From JBIICI01 sp044238935 (GTDB lineage Bacteria > Pseudomonadota > Alphaproteobacteria > Micavibrionales > Micavibrionaceae): a stretch of 64,000 nucleotides of DNA. The first letter of the stretch is position 1. Each line of letters begins with the position of its first letter. The position numbers and the translations under genes are program-made. Location: positions 1 to 64,000 of the forward strand of contig JBIICI010000007.1 in assembly GCA_044238935.1 (NCBI GenBank), given 5' to 3'. Shown in pieces: positions 34,276-42,920 of the stretch. Below the pieces are notes generated by a model. That model searched no databases, was not told the origin of the DNA, and was given only the letters and a program-made list of their open reading frames with translations.

Positions 34276-34956
34276 TTACTCACTTTCATCAGGTTCGTTT
34301 TGTTGATCGAATAATAGACCGTTTTCAATACCGCCTGCAAGTGTATTTTCAATGGCAGGGCGGCGATCCAACAGACCTGCGGATTTTAAATCATCAAGGC
34401 GCGGCAGATCATTTAAATTTTCTAACCCAAAATGCACTAAAAAATCATTCGTGGTAACCCATGTTAAGGGGCGACCTGCTGTTTCACGGCGCCGCCCCGG
34501 TTTGATCCATCCACATTCCATTAACACATCCAGTGTGCCTTTATGCACAGCAACGCCACGAATAGTTTCAATATCGGCACGGGTTAGGGGTTGGTGATAG
34601 GCAATAATGGCCATGGTTTCCAGTGCGGCTTTGGATAATTTTTTATCAAATGTTTTATCCATCGATAAAAACGGCGTCATATCGGCATGTGTTCGGAATG
34701 ACCAAAATCCATCCGATTCCCACAGGATAAAACCCCGATTTTTGTAAAAATCGCGTAAATAAAGAACAATATCACGCACGGGTAAAGGAACAGCGACATT
34801 ATGCTGAATCCGATCACGGATCATCTCAAGGCTTAAGGGGGTATTTGCTGCAAACAAAATAGCCTCAATCGCGCGAATATGATCTGATTCAACGGGTGTG
34901 CCGTTAATGGCGATAATTTCAATATCTTTTTTATTTTTCTGTATATTTAGGGTCAT
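34276..34956 (-). CDS. scpB: Segregation and condensation protein B
   Basis: A 226-residue ScpB made of two winged-helix domains: the first around IRAIEAILFAANTPLSLEMI, the second around ALETMAIIAYHQPLTRADIE with the conserved RGVAVHKGTLDVLMECGWI. It dimerises and binds ScpA, which bridges the SMC heads. It follows scpA by 14 bases and is followed by tatA, the usual alphaproteobacterial order scpA-scpB-tatA. The acidic last residues NEPDESE run into the tatA ribosome site. Confidence 0.95.
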   Translation of the reverse strand: MTLNIQKNKKDIEIIAINGTPVESDHIRAIEAILFAANTPLSLEMIRDRIQHNVAVPLPVRDIVLYLRDFYKNRGFILWESDGFWSFRTHADMTPFLSMDKTFDKKLSKAALETMAIIAYHQPLTRADIETIRGVAVHKGTLDVLMECGWIKPGRRRETAGRPLTWVTTNDFLVHFGLENLNDLPRLDDLKSAGLLDRRPAIENTLAGGIENGLLFDQQNEPDESE

Positions 34957-34970
34957 TTTTGTGTCCTGCT

Positions 34971-35795
34971 TTATTGAATAGGAACAATTTGTCGAATGTA
35001 GATAGGGGCAAATAAACTATCTTGGCGAATATCAATGTCACCCTGTTTTGCCATTTCCAATCCCACGGTAAAAAGCGATGCCATAGCAGAGCGTGTATAA
35101 AGGCTGTTGCGTGTGTTTTTAGGAAAAAAGCTGTTTAATGTTGTCCATGTTGAATAGCGACCATTGCGGGGCAGTGCGCCTAACATGGCTTCAAAGCGAT
35201 CAAAGGCCACTTCCATCGACATCAGGGACATGGGCGGTAAGCTATAGCCCTCAGGTGCATGGCGTTGTTGGATTTCACCATAGGCTTGGATTAAGTCAAA
35301 AAAGCTGGCTTGGTGACGAATTTCAGTTTCTGTGCCTAAGGATTCTGTATCAATGCGGTGACCTCTTGGGAATATATCCATGCCCATGCGGGGGCGTTTT
35401 AATAAGGTTTCAGCACAATCTTTCATGGCTTCTAAACGCCGTAACTGAAAGGCAAGGGCGGCGGCCATTTCATCGCCAGAGGGCATGTTTTCATCCACCG
35501 TATCATCGGCGGGTAATAATAAGCGCGATTTTAAATAGGCCAGCCATGTTGCCATGACCAAATATTCCGCCGCAATATCTAGTTTCAAAGACCGCGCTTG
35601 GTCAATATAGGATAAATATTGTTGCGCCAGCTTTAAAACAGAAATACGACGCAAATCAACTTTTTGGCGCTGTGCCAACGTCAAGAGAAGGTCAATCGGG
35701 CCTTCAAACCCTTCTAAATCCAATAATAAAGCATCGGAAAGATCATGGTTTATATCGATGGCCGCTATGTCATTTGTGTCATCGTTTGTTTTCAT
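34971..35795 (-). CDS. scpA: Segregation and condensation protein A (kleisin)
   Basis: A 274-residue kleisin. The N-terminal SMC-neck binding helix region has LDLEGFEGPIDLLLTLAQRQKV in the family position, the middle has DIAAEYLVMATWLAYLKSRLLLP, and the C-terminal winged helix binds the other SMC head (TVGLEMAKQGDIDIRQDSLF). Together with ScpB and SMC (20.9-24.4 kb) it completes the bacterial condensin. It lies 6 bases after nagZ. Confidence 0.94.
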   Translation of the reverse strand: MKTNDDTNDIAAIDINHDLSDALLLDLEGFEGPIDLLLTLAQRQKVDLRRISVLKLAQQYLSYIDQARSLKLDIAAEYLVMATWLAYLKSRLLLPADDTVDENMPSGDEMAAALAFQLRRLEAMKDCAETLLKRPRMGMDIFPRGHRIDTESLGTETEIRHQASFFDLIQAYGEIQQRHAPEGYSLPPMSLMSMEVAFDRFEAMLGALPRNGRYSTWTTLNSFFPKNTRNSLYTRSAMASLFTVGLEMAKQGDIDIRQDSLFAPIYIRQIVPIQ

Positions 35796-35801
35796 GTTTG
35801 A

Positions 35802-36779
35802 TTATGCCGATAAAATATGAGGATAGTCATGCATGTTTTGTGCATAAAGACGTTGTGCACGATCAGAAAGGGCAGGGATCTGCGCGGCAATTGCGATCAT
35901 TTCATTCATATCCCCATTGCAATGTAAAACCAAATCTGAACCTGCTTGAATGGATAAAGAGGCTCTTTCCCCTATGTCAGCGATGGTATCAAGGGCATGC
36001 ATGGATAGATCATCACTCATGATCAAAATATCCAGCCCCAAATTTTTGCGGCAATAGTCTTGTAAAATAAAGGGTGAAAGCGATGCTGGATATTTAGGAT
36101 CAAGCGCCGTATAAATCACATGGGCGCTCATGCCCCACAGGGGAATATTTGAAACAGCACGAAAGGGTGCACCATCAATGGATAATAATTTATCAACAGA
36201 ATCATCTACTTGTGCAAGGTCAATATGCGTATCAACACAGGCCGCGCCGTGACCGGGTATATGCTTGATCACAGGCATAATCCCTGCCTCAAGCCAATAT
36301 TCCACCGCCGCTGTTCCCAATATAGATACAATGTCAGGGGCATTTGAAAAAGCACGATTGCCGATAATGCCATGCGTTTGTGGTTGTAAGACATCCAAAA
36401 CAGGGGCGCAATTCACATTAATGCCCGCCTCTTTTAATTCTGTGGCAATCGATAGAATTGTTTCTTTTAAATCTTTTAAGGCTTGAACAGGATCCGTTTG
36501 GTAAAGATCACCAAAATATTGGGCTGGTTTTTGTTCTGTCCAATGGGGAGGGCGTAATCGCGCCACGCGACCGCCTTCTTGGTCAATTAAAATGGGGGCG
36601 TGCCATCCGACACAATCGCGCAAAGACTGAGTGAGCGCCTTTAATTGCGTAGGATTATCGCAGTTTCGTTGAAACAGAATAAAGCCAAAAGGACGGTTTT
36701 GCTGAAAAAAAGCTTTTTCTTCTTCGCTTAAAACTGTCCCTTTCAGGCCAAAAATAACAGATTTTGCCTGTTTCCACAT
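35802..36779 (-). CDS. nagZ: Beta-N-acetylhexosaminidase NagZ
   Basis: A 325-residue glycoside hydrolase family 3 enzyme. The signatures are IDQEGGRVARL near residue 63, the IKHIPGHGAACVDTH loop with the catalytic His near residue 175, and MSDDLSMHAL with the nucleophile Asp. NagZ removes N-acetylglucosamine from anhydro-muropeptides in the cytoplasm during peptidoglycan recycling, producing signals that can induce beta-lactamases in other bacteria. It is 9 bases after the SPOR-domain gene and heads into scpA-scpB-tatABC. Confidence 0.95.
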   Translation of the reverse strand: MWKQAKSVIFGLKGTVLSEEEKAFFQQNRPFGFILFQRNCDNPTQLKALTQSLRDCVGWHAPILIDQEGGRVARLRPPHWTEQKPAQYFGDLYQTDPVQALKDLKETILSIATELKEAGINVNCAPVLDVLQPQTHGIIGNRAFSNAPDIVSILGTAAVEYWLEAGIMPVIKHIPGHGAACVDTHIDLAQVDDSVDKLLSIDGAPFRAVSNIPLWGMSAHVIYTALDPKYPASLSPFILQDYCRKNLGLDILIMSDDLSMHALDTIADIGERASLSIQAGSDLVLHCNGDMNEMIAIAAQIPALSDRAQRLYAQNMHDYPHILSA

Positions 36780-36788
36780 GGTTTTGCC

Positions 36789-37895
36789 TTATTTGCGTTT
36801 TGCAATGCAGCTGCCTGATTTTTGAGCATTGATTTTTGCACAATAATCTTTGGCTGTGGCTTCATCAAAATTGGTGGCTTTTACGCGGTAATACACACCT
36901 TTTGCGCCTAAATCTGCTTTTTCAACTTTCAATGTTGCCCCAGAAAGCTGGGCTGGGAATTGTTTTTGTAATCCTGCCCAATGTGTCTGTGCGGCGGATT
37001 CGCTGCTGAGGCTGCCTAATTGCAATTCATAAGAACCGCCGCTCTTAACAGCTTCTGTAGCAGGCGCCGCAGGGGGCGTTGCTGCTGCAACGGGGGTTTC
37101 GGCAGCAGGTTGAACCACAGGCGGGGTCACGGGCGATGTCACAGATGCTGTCACGGGCGCAGTTGTAGGCGCAGTTGTAGGTGCAGTTGCAGCTGTAGCT
37201 GTTTGTGTGGGGACTGTCACGGGGGCTGGTTCAATCGGCGGTGTTGTCGCGATTTTTGTTTCTGTCATTGTTTTTGCTGGCTCAACGGATGTTTGTTCGG
37301 ATGTTTCGGCAGGAACAGCATTGGCACTTTTTACGGTGGCATCTGTTGGTGTTGGTGTCGCTAAACTATCTTGGGAGGGTTGCTCTTCCGGTGTTGAAGG
37401 TGGCGTGGTCGGCGTTGCAGGAGCAGGTTGCGTTGCAATTTTTTGCTCTTGGATCACGGTATCTTTTTTGGGAACAGGGTTGTCTTGTTTCAATAAATCT
37501 TCAACAGGAAATTGCTCAGGTGTATTTTGGGCTAAATCCTTCAATAAGACATTATCTTGATTGGGGATTTCCATGCCCCCTTGTTCCGTGGGCTTGTTGC
37601 TGTAATCGCCAGAATCTGCACGAATAACAGGCACGTCCCCAAGGTTTTTTGTTTCTTTGTCGCCGCTAAATAAAACAAACAGTACAATAATCAACAGAAA
37701 CACACCTAAGGCGCTCATAATATGGCGCAAAGGAATAAATAATTTTTGATCTTCATCCAAATCTAGGTCAGCATTCTTTTTCGGTTGCGTGTTTAAATTA
37801 TGACGCAATCTTTCCATGATAGGGGTAATATCATCATCAAATCCAGAGGCAGATTTTTTCTTTGGGCTTGATTGGGGGGAAAAATCATCAACCAT
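36789..37895 (-). CDS. SPOR-domain membrane protein
   Basis: About 368 residues from the ATG at 37895, which follows GAGAGAAAATA; the TTG-type start at 37931 is less likely. A cytoplasmic N-terminus (1-75) leads to one transmembrane helix (LGVFLLIIVLFVLFSG), then a very long Pro/Thr/Ala/Val-rich linker (about 130-280) and a C-terminal SPOR domain (about 285-365, YELQLGSLSSESAAQTHW, VYYRVKA). SPOR domains bind denuded glycan strands at the division septum. The linker is repetitive, for instance TAPTTAPVTASVTSPVTPP. It opens the cluster leading to nagZ, as in many alphaproteobacteria. Confidence 0.88.
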   Translation of the reverse strand: MVDDFSPQSSPKKKSASGFDDDITPIMERLRHNLNTQPKKNADLDLDEDQKLFIPLRHIMSALGVFLLIIVLFVLFSGDKETKNLGDVPVIRADSGDYSNKPTEQGGMEIPNQDNVLLKDLAQNTPEQFPVEDLLKQDNPVPKKDTVIQEQKIATQPAPATPTTPPSTPEEQPSQDSLATPTPTDATVKSANAVPAETSEQTSVEPAKTMTETKIATTPPIEPAPVTVPTQTATAATAPTTAPTTAPVTASVTSPVTPPVVQPAAETPVAAATPPAAPATEAVKSGGSYELQLGSLSSESAAQTHWAGLQKQFPAQLSGATLKVEKADLGAKGVYYRVKATNFDEATAKDYCAKINAQKSGSCIAKRK

Positions 37896-38097
37896 TATTT
37901 TCTCTCTATATTTACTCTTGTTAAAAAACACTTGAACTTTAACGAAAAAAGACGCAGAATCAAGGGAATTATTGCATATTTTTTATGAATAGTGTGGGAA
38001 TTTTATATCTTCTTGATATTTCTTTAATCTATTTTCTGTCATTGTTCAAAGGTATTTTTCTATAGTTTCCAACATAAAAGTGGCATGTCCTTACATT

Positions 38098-38940
38098 ATG
38101 TCTGATATTTTCGTTTTTTCACGCAGCTTTTTTGCAAAAATTTTTGCCACACGATCTCTTTCATCGATGTGGTTGATCTGTTTGGTTGCTGCTATTGCAG
38201 GCTTTGGGATTGGTGGATCTTTTGCCTATGCAGGTGATTCGATTGTGCATAAGATTGCGCCTTATATCAAACAGGATTATGTTTCAAAGGCTAAAAAACC
38301 AGATGTGGACGTTGATCATATCGTCAGCGAAACAAAATCTGAAACGCCCTTGGTGAATAAGCTAAAATCTGTTGCAGATGATGGGGATATACCGATTCAT
38401 GCAGGTCAAAAAACGCCTGTTGATTTATTGCGCCTAACCCCTGATAAGTCAGAATTTATCCCTATGCCGCGCCCGATTAGTCGTGTTATCGTCGGGAATG
38501 AAGCGCATTTAAGCGTTGTTCCTGATGGGGATAGTGCGGTTGTTTTGATTGGTCGTGCCCCCGGATCAACCTATTTCACCGTTTTAGATGATAAAGGCGA
38601 TGTTGTGTATGAGCGTCACGTTATTGTTGCTGCGCCTGAGGAAAATTATATTCGTATTCGTCGCAGTTGTGCCTTATCAGACGGCGGGCAGCCATGTGAG
38701 CCAATGAGCGTTTATTACTGTCCCGATATGTGTCACGAAGTTTCTGTGAGATCATCCGTCAGGGATCAGCCTTTATCCCCTGTCACCACAAAAAATATTT
38801 CCCCAAGACAGGTGGTGGCGCCTGAATCAGCAGTTGAAAATAATGCCCCTGCCAATATCTCTGTGGATGATGTTGTAAATGCCGATACAGATTCTGAATC
38901 AGAGGGTGATCTTGGGACAATAAACGGGGCAACAAATTAA
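38098..38940 (+). CDS. Membrane-anchored protein with CpaC/RcpA N-terminal (pilus formation) domain
   Basis: About 280 residues (a GTG at 38080 is an alternative start). A membrane segment (about residues 22-45) precedes a domain at about 115-190, ISRVIVGNEAHLSVVPDGDS then VLIGRAPGSTYFTVLDDKGD, that matches the N-terminal domain of the outer-membrane secretin CpaC/RcpA of Tad pili. The secretin barrel is absent, so this is a stand-alone domain protein. The C-terminal half has a Cys-rich stretch (CALSDGGQPCEPMSVYYCPD) suited to disulfides. It is followed by a TPR lipoprotein, as TadD follows in Tad clusters, but no other tad gene is here. Confidence 0.7.
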   Translation: MSDIFVFSRSFFAKIFATRSLSSMWLICLVAAIAGFGIGGSFAYAGDSIVHKIAPYIKQDYVSKAKKPDVDVDHIVSETKSETPLVNKLKSVADDGDIPIHAGQKTPVDLLRLTPDKSEFIPMPRPISRVIVGNEAHLSVVPDGDSAVVLIGRAPGSTYFTVLDDKGDVVYERHVIVAAPEENYIRIRRSCALSDGGQPCEPMSVYYCPDMCHEVSVRSSVRDQPLSPVTTKNISPRQVVAPESAVENNAPANISVDDVVNADTDSESEGDLGTINGATN

Positions 38941-39024
38941 AAATGCGCTTTGTTATTGACTTTTTTCCAATTTTGTCTTTAATCAGTATGTTTGAATAAT
39001 CCATGATATAAGTGTTTAAAAACG

Positions 39025-39834
39025 ATGATAAAAATATATTCTCCTTATAAATGCGCTTTAAATATTGCGCTATGTTTTAGTGTTTTGTTCTTAAGTGCCT
39101 GTTTTGGGGGGGCAAAGCCAAATGCAAAAACACAAGATGCGCAAATTGATGCCGTTTTGCAAGGGATTGTTGATGAAGCAGAATTAGGGGGGCATACCTC
39201 GCAATCTGTTTCAACTCTGGAAAAATTATATAGCCGCAATAGCGAAGATCCCAAAATTGCCGCCCGTTATGCTCGCGCTTTACGTGAAACAGGAGAGAGC
39301 GAAAAGGCACGCTTAATTTTAGAAGGGTTTGTTAATCAAGGTTCATCCGTTGCCAATGATGCGATTTATGTTGAGTACGCAACGCTTTATTTGGCAGATA
39401 AAAATTACCCGAATGTCATAAAATATGCGACAAAGGCACAAAAGAAAAACCCTCAAAACGCGCTTTCTTATCAATTGACGGGGATGGCATTGGCGGCACA
39501 AGGGCAAGATCCTGCTGCTGAATTGGCGTTTAAACAGGCGTTACAATATTGGGATCAAAATAAATTGGGTGATATGACACCTGTTTGGAATAATTTGGCC
39601 TTAAGTTTGGCGTCTCAAAAAAAGGTTGAAGATGCTTTATTAGCCATTCAAAAAGCCAAAGCCTTATCCCCCAAAAGCCTTGAGATTGAACGGAATTATC
39701 GCATTGTCCAAGCCATGCAGCGCACGGCAGGTGTAAGAGGTGGTAGCGCTCCCGTGCGTCAAATTTCATCGGGGTTACCGGTGAGCTCTTCTGTAAAAAC
39801 GGGGGTTAAAACAACAACAAACATGGTGCCTTAA
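39025..39834 (+). CDS. TadD-like tetratricopeptide-repeat lipoprotein
   Basis: A 269-residue protein. The N-terminus is a lipoprotein signal with lipobox LSAC (Cys26). Residues 60-225 hold about four tetratricopeptide repeats, for example ARYARALRETGESEKARLIL and NALSYQLTGMALAAQGQDPA, ending with NNLALSLASQKKVEDALLAI. TadD of Tad pili has this size, lipobox and repeat arrangement and helps secretin assembly. The gene starts 84 bases after the CpaC-domain gene. TPR lipoproteins of other envelope systems are similar, so the Tad link rests mainly on the neighbour. Confidence 0.7.
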   Translation: MIKIYSPYKCALNIALCFSVLFLSACFGGAKPNAKTQDAQIDAVLQGIVDEAELGGHTSQSVSTLEKLYSRNSEDPKIAARYARALRETGESEKARLILEGFVNQGSSVANDAIYVEYATLYLADKNYPNVIKYATKAQKKNPQNALSYQLTGMALAAQGQDPAAELAFKQALQYWDQNKLGDMTPVWNNLALSLASQKKVEDALLAIQKAKALSPKSLEIERNYRIVQAMQRTAGVRGGSAPVRQISSGLPVSSSVKTGVKTTTNMVP

Positions 39835-39948
39835 GGGTAATTTAAGGGCTTGTTTTGTTTTTCACCCTTGCGCTGGGCGTTATAATTTATTAGAAATAAT
39901 ATCGTACGTAAAAATATAAAAAAATCAACTATAGATAGAGTATAAAAC

Positions 39949-41295
39949 ATGGCATCTGCAATTGAGCAACTCTCAAGAAATACAAATTGGGCATCTTTGG
40001 CGAAGGCCTCAGAATTGAAAAAAAGAATCGGTTTTGTCTTGTTGGCGCTGATTATTTATCGGTTGGGAACGTTTATTCCTGTTCCGGGTGTTGATCCTGA
40101 GATTTGGCGGGAGATTTATCAGCAACGCGGTGGCGGTATTTTGGACATGTTTAATATGTTCTCAGGCGGTGCGTTGGCGCGGATGACGATTTTCGCCTTG
40201 AATATTGTTCCTTATATTTCATCATCAATTATTATGCAGCTTGCTTCTGCAATGTCTCCAAAATTAGAGGCGTTGAAAAAAGATGGTGAAGCAGGGCGCA
40301 TGAAAATTAATCAATACACACGCTATTTAACAGTTATTCTTGCCTCTATCCAAGCCTATGGAATGGCGGTAGGTCTGGAATCTATTCATGGATCATCAGG
40401 CATCAGTGCGGTTATTGATCCGGGCTTGTTTTTCCGTGTGTCCACAGTTATTACAATTGTTGGCGGGACTGTTTTCCTGATGTGGCTGGGTGAACAAATT
40501 ACAGCTCGTGGTGTTGGGAATGGAACGTCTTTGATTATTTTTTCTGGGATTGTTGCAGGCTTGCCAACAGGGATTGTCACTTTGTTAGAGCTTGGGCGTC
40601 AGGGAAACTATAATTTCTTACAAATTGCGTTCCTATTTGCATTGATCTGTGGTTTGGTGGCGTTTATTGTTTTTTGTGAGAGAGCGCAGCGCCGTATTAC
40701 TGTTCAGTATCCTAAGCGCCAAGCAGGGGGGCGTGTGATGGCAAGTGATAGCAATCATATTCCTTTGAAAATCAATACAGCGGGTGTTATTCCACCGATT
40801 TTTGCATCATCTTTGTTGATTTTACCGTTGAGTGTTGTCAAGTTTTTAGGGGCAGAAAAAAGCCCGTTTTTGAATGATCTTTCCCGTTGGTTAGGGCATG
40901 GTGAGCCTTTATTTATGGTTTTATACGGGGCGCTGATTATCTTTTTTGCTTTTTTCTATACAGCAATTGTTTTTAATCCCCAAGAAAATGCAGATATGCT
41001 CAAGAAAAATGGCGGGTTTATTCCCGGTATTCGCCCTGGAAAATCAACGGCAGATTATTTTGATTATGTGTTGACACGGATTACTGTTCTGGGGGCTGCC
41101 TATATAACAATTGTGTGTTTAATCCCTGAGATCTTAGTAAAAGGTTATGCTTTACCATTTTATATTGGTGGGACAAGTGTTTTGATTGCTGTGACTGTGA
41201 CAATGGAAACGGTGGCACAAATTCATTCACATCTTATTGCGCATCAGTATGAAAGCCTAATCCGTCGTGCAAAATTGAAAGGAAAACGTCGATGA
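39949..41295 (+). CDS. secY: Preprotein translocase subunit SecY
   Basis: A 448-residue ten-helix SecY. Recognisable parts are the N-terminal KKRIGFVLLALIIYRLGTFI, the plug-region SGGALARMTIFALNIVPYIS, the cytoplasmic loop CERAQRRITVQYPKRQ and NTAGVIPPIFASSLL. It forms the protein-conducting channel of the Sec system with SecE and SecG. Position at the end of the ribosomal-protein spc region and overlap of its TGA with the adk start codon fit conserved order. The upstream 114 bases contain TTATAAT at about 39877, a possible -10, without a good -35. Confidence 0.97.
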   Translation: MASAIEQLSRNTNWASLAKASELKKRIGFVLLALIIYRLGTFIPVPGVDPEIWREIYQQRGGGILDMFNMFSGGALARMTIFALNIVPYISSSIIMQLASAMSPKLEALKKDGEAGRMKINQYTRYLTVILASIQAYGMAVGLESIHGSSGISAVIDPGLFFRVSTVITIVGGTVFLMWLGEQITARGVGNGTSLIIFSGIVAGLPTGIVTLLELGRQGNYNFLQIAFLFALICGLVAFIVFCERAQRRITVQYPKRQAGGRVMASDSNHIPLKINTAGVIPPIFASSLLILPLSVVKFLGAEKSPFLNDLSRWLGHGEPLFMVLYGALIIFFAFFYTAIVFNPQENADMLKKNGGFIPGIRPGKSTADYFDYVLTRITVLGAAYITIVCLIPEILVKGYALPFYIGGTSVLIAVTVTMETVAQIHSHLIAHQYESLIRRAKLKGKRR

Positions 41296-41873
41296 ACATT
41301 ATCCTCTTTGGTCCTCCAGGTGCAGGAAAAGGAACACAAGCGCAAAATATTGAAAAATATTTTGGATTAAAGCAGCTTTCCACGGGGGATATGTTACGTG
41401 GAGAAGTTGCCTCTGGTTCTGAATTTGGACGAAAAATTAAAGAAATTATTGATTCGGGTGCTTTGATGCCAGATGATATTATGATTGAAATGATTTCTAT
41501 TCGTGTTGATCAGAGTGATTGTATTAAAGGGTTTATTCTGGATGGATTTCCTCGGACTGTAACGCAGGCTCATGCGCTAGATGATATGTTGGTTGAAAAT
41601 GGAAAGTCTTTGGATCTTGTGATTCAGCTTTGTGTTGATGATTCTATTTTATTGGATCGGATCATTCAGCGCGCGACCACAGATGGTGGGAACGTTGTTG
41701 GATCACGTGCGGATGATAATGCAGAAACATTAGCCAAGCGTTTGGCCATTTATCATGATCAAACCGCACCAATATTGCCGTATTATGAGGATACAGGGCG
41801 CTTGCGCAAAGTTGATGGTATGGCATCTGTGGATGAAGTTTTTGCCCAAATCCAAGCATATTTTCAGAAATAA
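41292..41873 (+). CDS. adk: Adenylate kinase
   Basis: A 193-residue adenylate kinase. The P-loop is FGPPGAGKGTQ, the AMP-binding helix has LSTGDMLRGEV, and GFILDGFPRTVTQAHALD is the central signature. The LID is the short, zinc-less form (RATTDGGNVVGSRADDN), usual in alphaproteobacteria. The enzyme balances ATP, ADP and AMP. The ATG overlaps the secY stop in ATGA, so translation is coupled. Confidence 0.97.
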   Translation: MNIILFGPPGAGKGTQAQNIEKYFGLKQLSTGDMLRGEVASGSEFGRKIKEIIDSGALMPDDIMIEMISIRVDQSDCIKGFILDGFPRTVTQAHALDDMLVENGKSLDLVIQLCVDDSILLDRIIQRATTDGGNVVGSRADDNAETLAKRLAIYHDQTAPILPYYEDTGRLRKVDGMASVDEVFAQIQAYFQK

Positions 41874-41904
41874 AAAGAATATTTTAAAATTTTGCAAAAA
41901 AAGA

Positions 41905-41932
41905 TTGACCTAAAGTGCGGAATGTCTATAAT
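41905..41932 (+). promoter_or_regulatory. Sigma-70 promoter upstream of rpsM
   Basis: TTGACC (41905-41910) and a perfect TATAAT (41927-41932) are 16 bases apart, about 105 bases before the rpsM GTG. This is the strongest promoter-like sequence in the ribosomal block and would let rpsM-rpsK-rpoA be expressed apart from secY-adk. Confidence 0.75.
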
Positions 41933-42043
41933 GCGGCAAGATTTTTTAATTTTTGAATGATTTTTATTTTGCTGGATGCAGCTAAATCAAGATGATTCTA
42001 TTGAAATAATAATATATTAAACCCCTTAAAAGGAGAGTAAAGC

Positions 42044-42415
42044 GTGGCTCGTATTGCAGGTGTAAACGTTCCTGACCGTAAAAAAGTTCCTTATGCATTA
42101 AGATATATCCATGGTATTGGTATGACAACGGCATTGAGAATTTGTAAGTTGACAAATATTGATGTTGAACGTCGTATGAATGAATTGTCTGAGGATGAAT
42201 TAAACGAACTTCGTAAAGAAATCGAAAAAGATGACTATGTTATCGAAGGTGATTTGCGTCGTTTGGTTATGCAAAATATTAAGCGTTTGATGGATATTAA
42301 GTGCTATCGTGGTTTGCGTCACCGTAATCGTCTTCCTGTTCGTGGTCAACGCACAAAAACAAATGCCAGAACCCGTAAAGGGAAAGCTGTTGCAATTGCT
42401 GGTAAGAAAAAATAA
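42044..42415 (+). CDS. rpsM: Small ribosomal subunit protein uS13
   Basis: A 123-residue S13. The start is GTG with AGGAGAG 7 bases upstream. The typical ARIAGVNVPDRKKVPYAL start, the helix-two-turn-helix YIHGIGMTTALRI and the basic tail RGLRHRNRLPVRGQRTKTNA with KGKAVAIAGKKK are all present. S13 lies in the head of the 30S subunit and contacts the P-site tRNA. It is 24 bases before rpsK. Confidence 0.98.
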   Translation: MARIAGVNVPDRKKVPYALRYIHGIGMTTALRICKLTNIDVERRMNELSEDELNELRKEIEKDDYVIEGDLRRLVMQNIKRLMDIKCYRGLRHRNRLPVRGQRTKTNARTRKGKAVAIAGKKK

Positions 42416-42439
42416 TTTAAGTCTAAAAGGATCATTAGA

Positions 42440-42832
42440 ATGGCAAAGCCAAGTAAAGCTCGTGTTCGTCGTAAAGAACGGAAAAATATCATCGCTGGTG
42501 TGGCGCATGTGCAGTCAACCTATAACAATACTATCATCTCTATCACAGATGCGCAGGGCAATACAGTGTCTTGGTCTAGCTCTGGAGTGATGGGATTTAA
42601 AGGGTCAAAAAGATCCACGCCTTATGCGGCACAGGTGACTGCTGAAGATGCAGGGCGTAAAGCACAAGAGCACGGCATGAAAGAGCTGGATGTTAATATC
42701 AAAGGTCCCGGTTCAGGTCGTGAGTCCGCATTGCGTGGGTTGCAGTCTGTTGGATTTATCATTAAATCTATCCAAGATGTGACGCCAATCCCTCATAATG
42801 GATGCCGTCCACCTAAGCGTCGTCGTGTATAA
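42440..42832 (+). CDS. rpsK: Small ribosomal subunit protein uS11
   Basis: A 130-residue S11 with the family patterns VAHVQSTYNNTIISITDAQG, SSGVMGFKGSKRSTPYAAQ and the basic C-terminus THNGCR-type sequence PIPHNGCRPPKRRRV. It sits in the platform of the 30S subunit near the E site. The gap of 88 bases to rpoA holds a weak hairpin (GCCATCC/GGGTGGC with one G-U pair) that could attenuate read-through. Confidence 0.98.
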   Translation: MAKPSKARVRRKERKNIIAGVAHVQSTYNNTIISITDAQGNTVSWSSSGVMGFKGSKRSTPYAAQVTAEDAGRKAQEHGMKELDVNIKGPGSGRESALRGLQSVGFIIKSIQDVTPIPHNGCRPPKRRRV

Positions 42833-42920
42833 TTAAAATCAGATTGCCATCCATCCTTTATAGAATTGGGTGGCTTTCTTAGCTTTAGAAGTATAATTTT
42901 TTTTCGTAGAGGGCAAAACA

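Noticed and set aside
34272..34352. A longer TatA from 34352
   Set aside because: It would overlap scpB by 77 bases and add residues not seen in TatA; the ATG at 34271 gives a standard TatA start.
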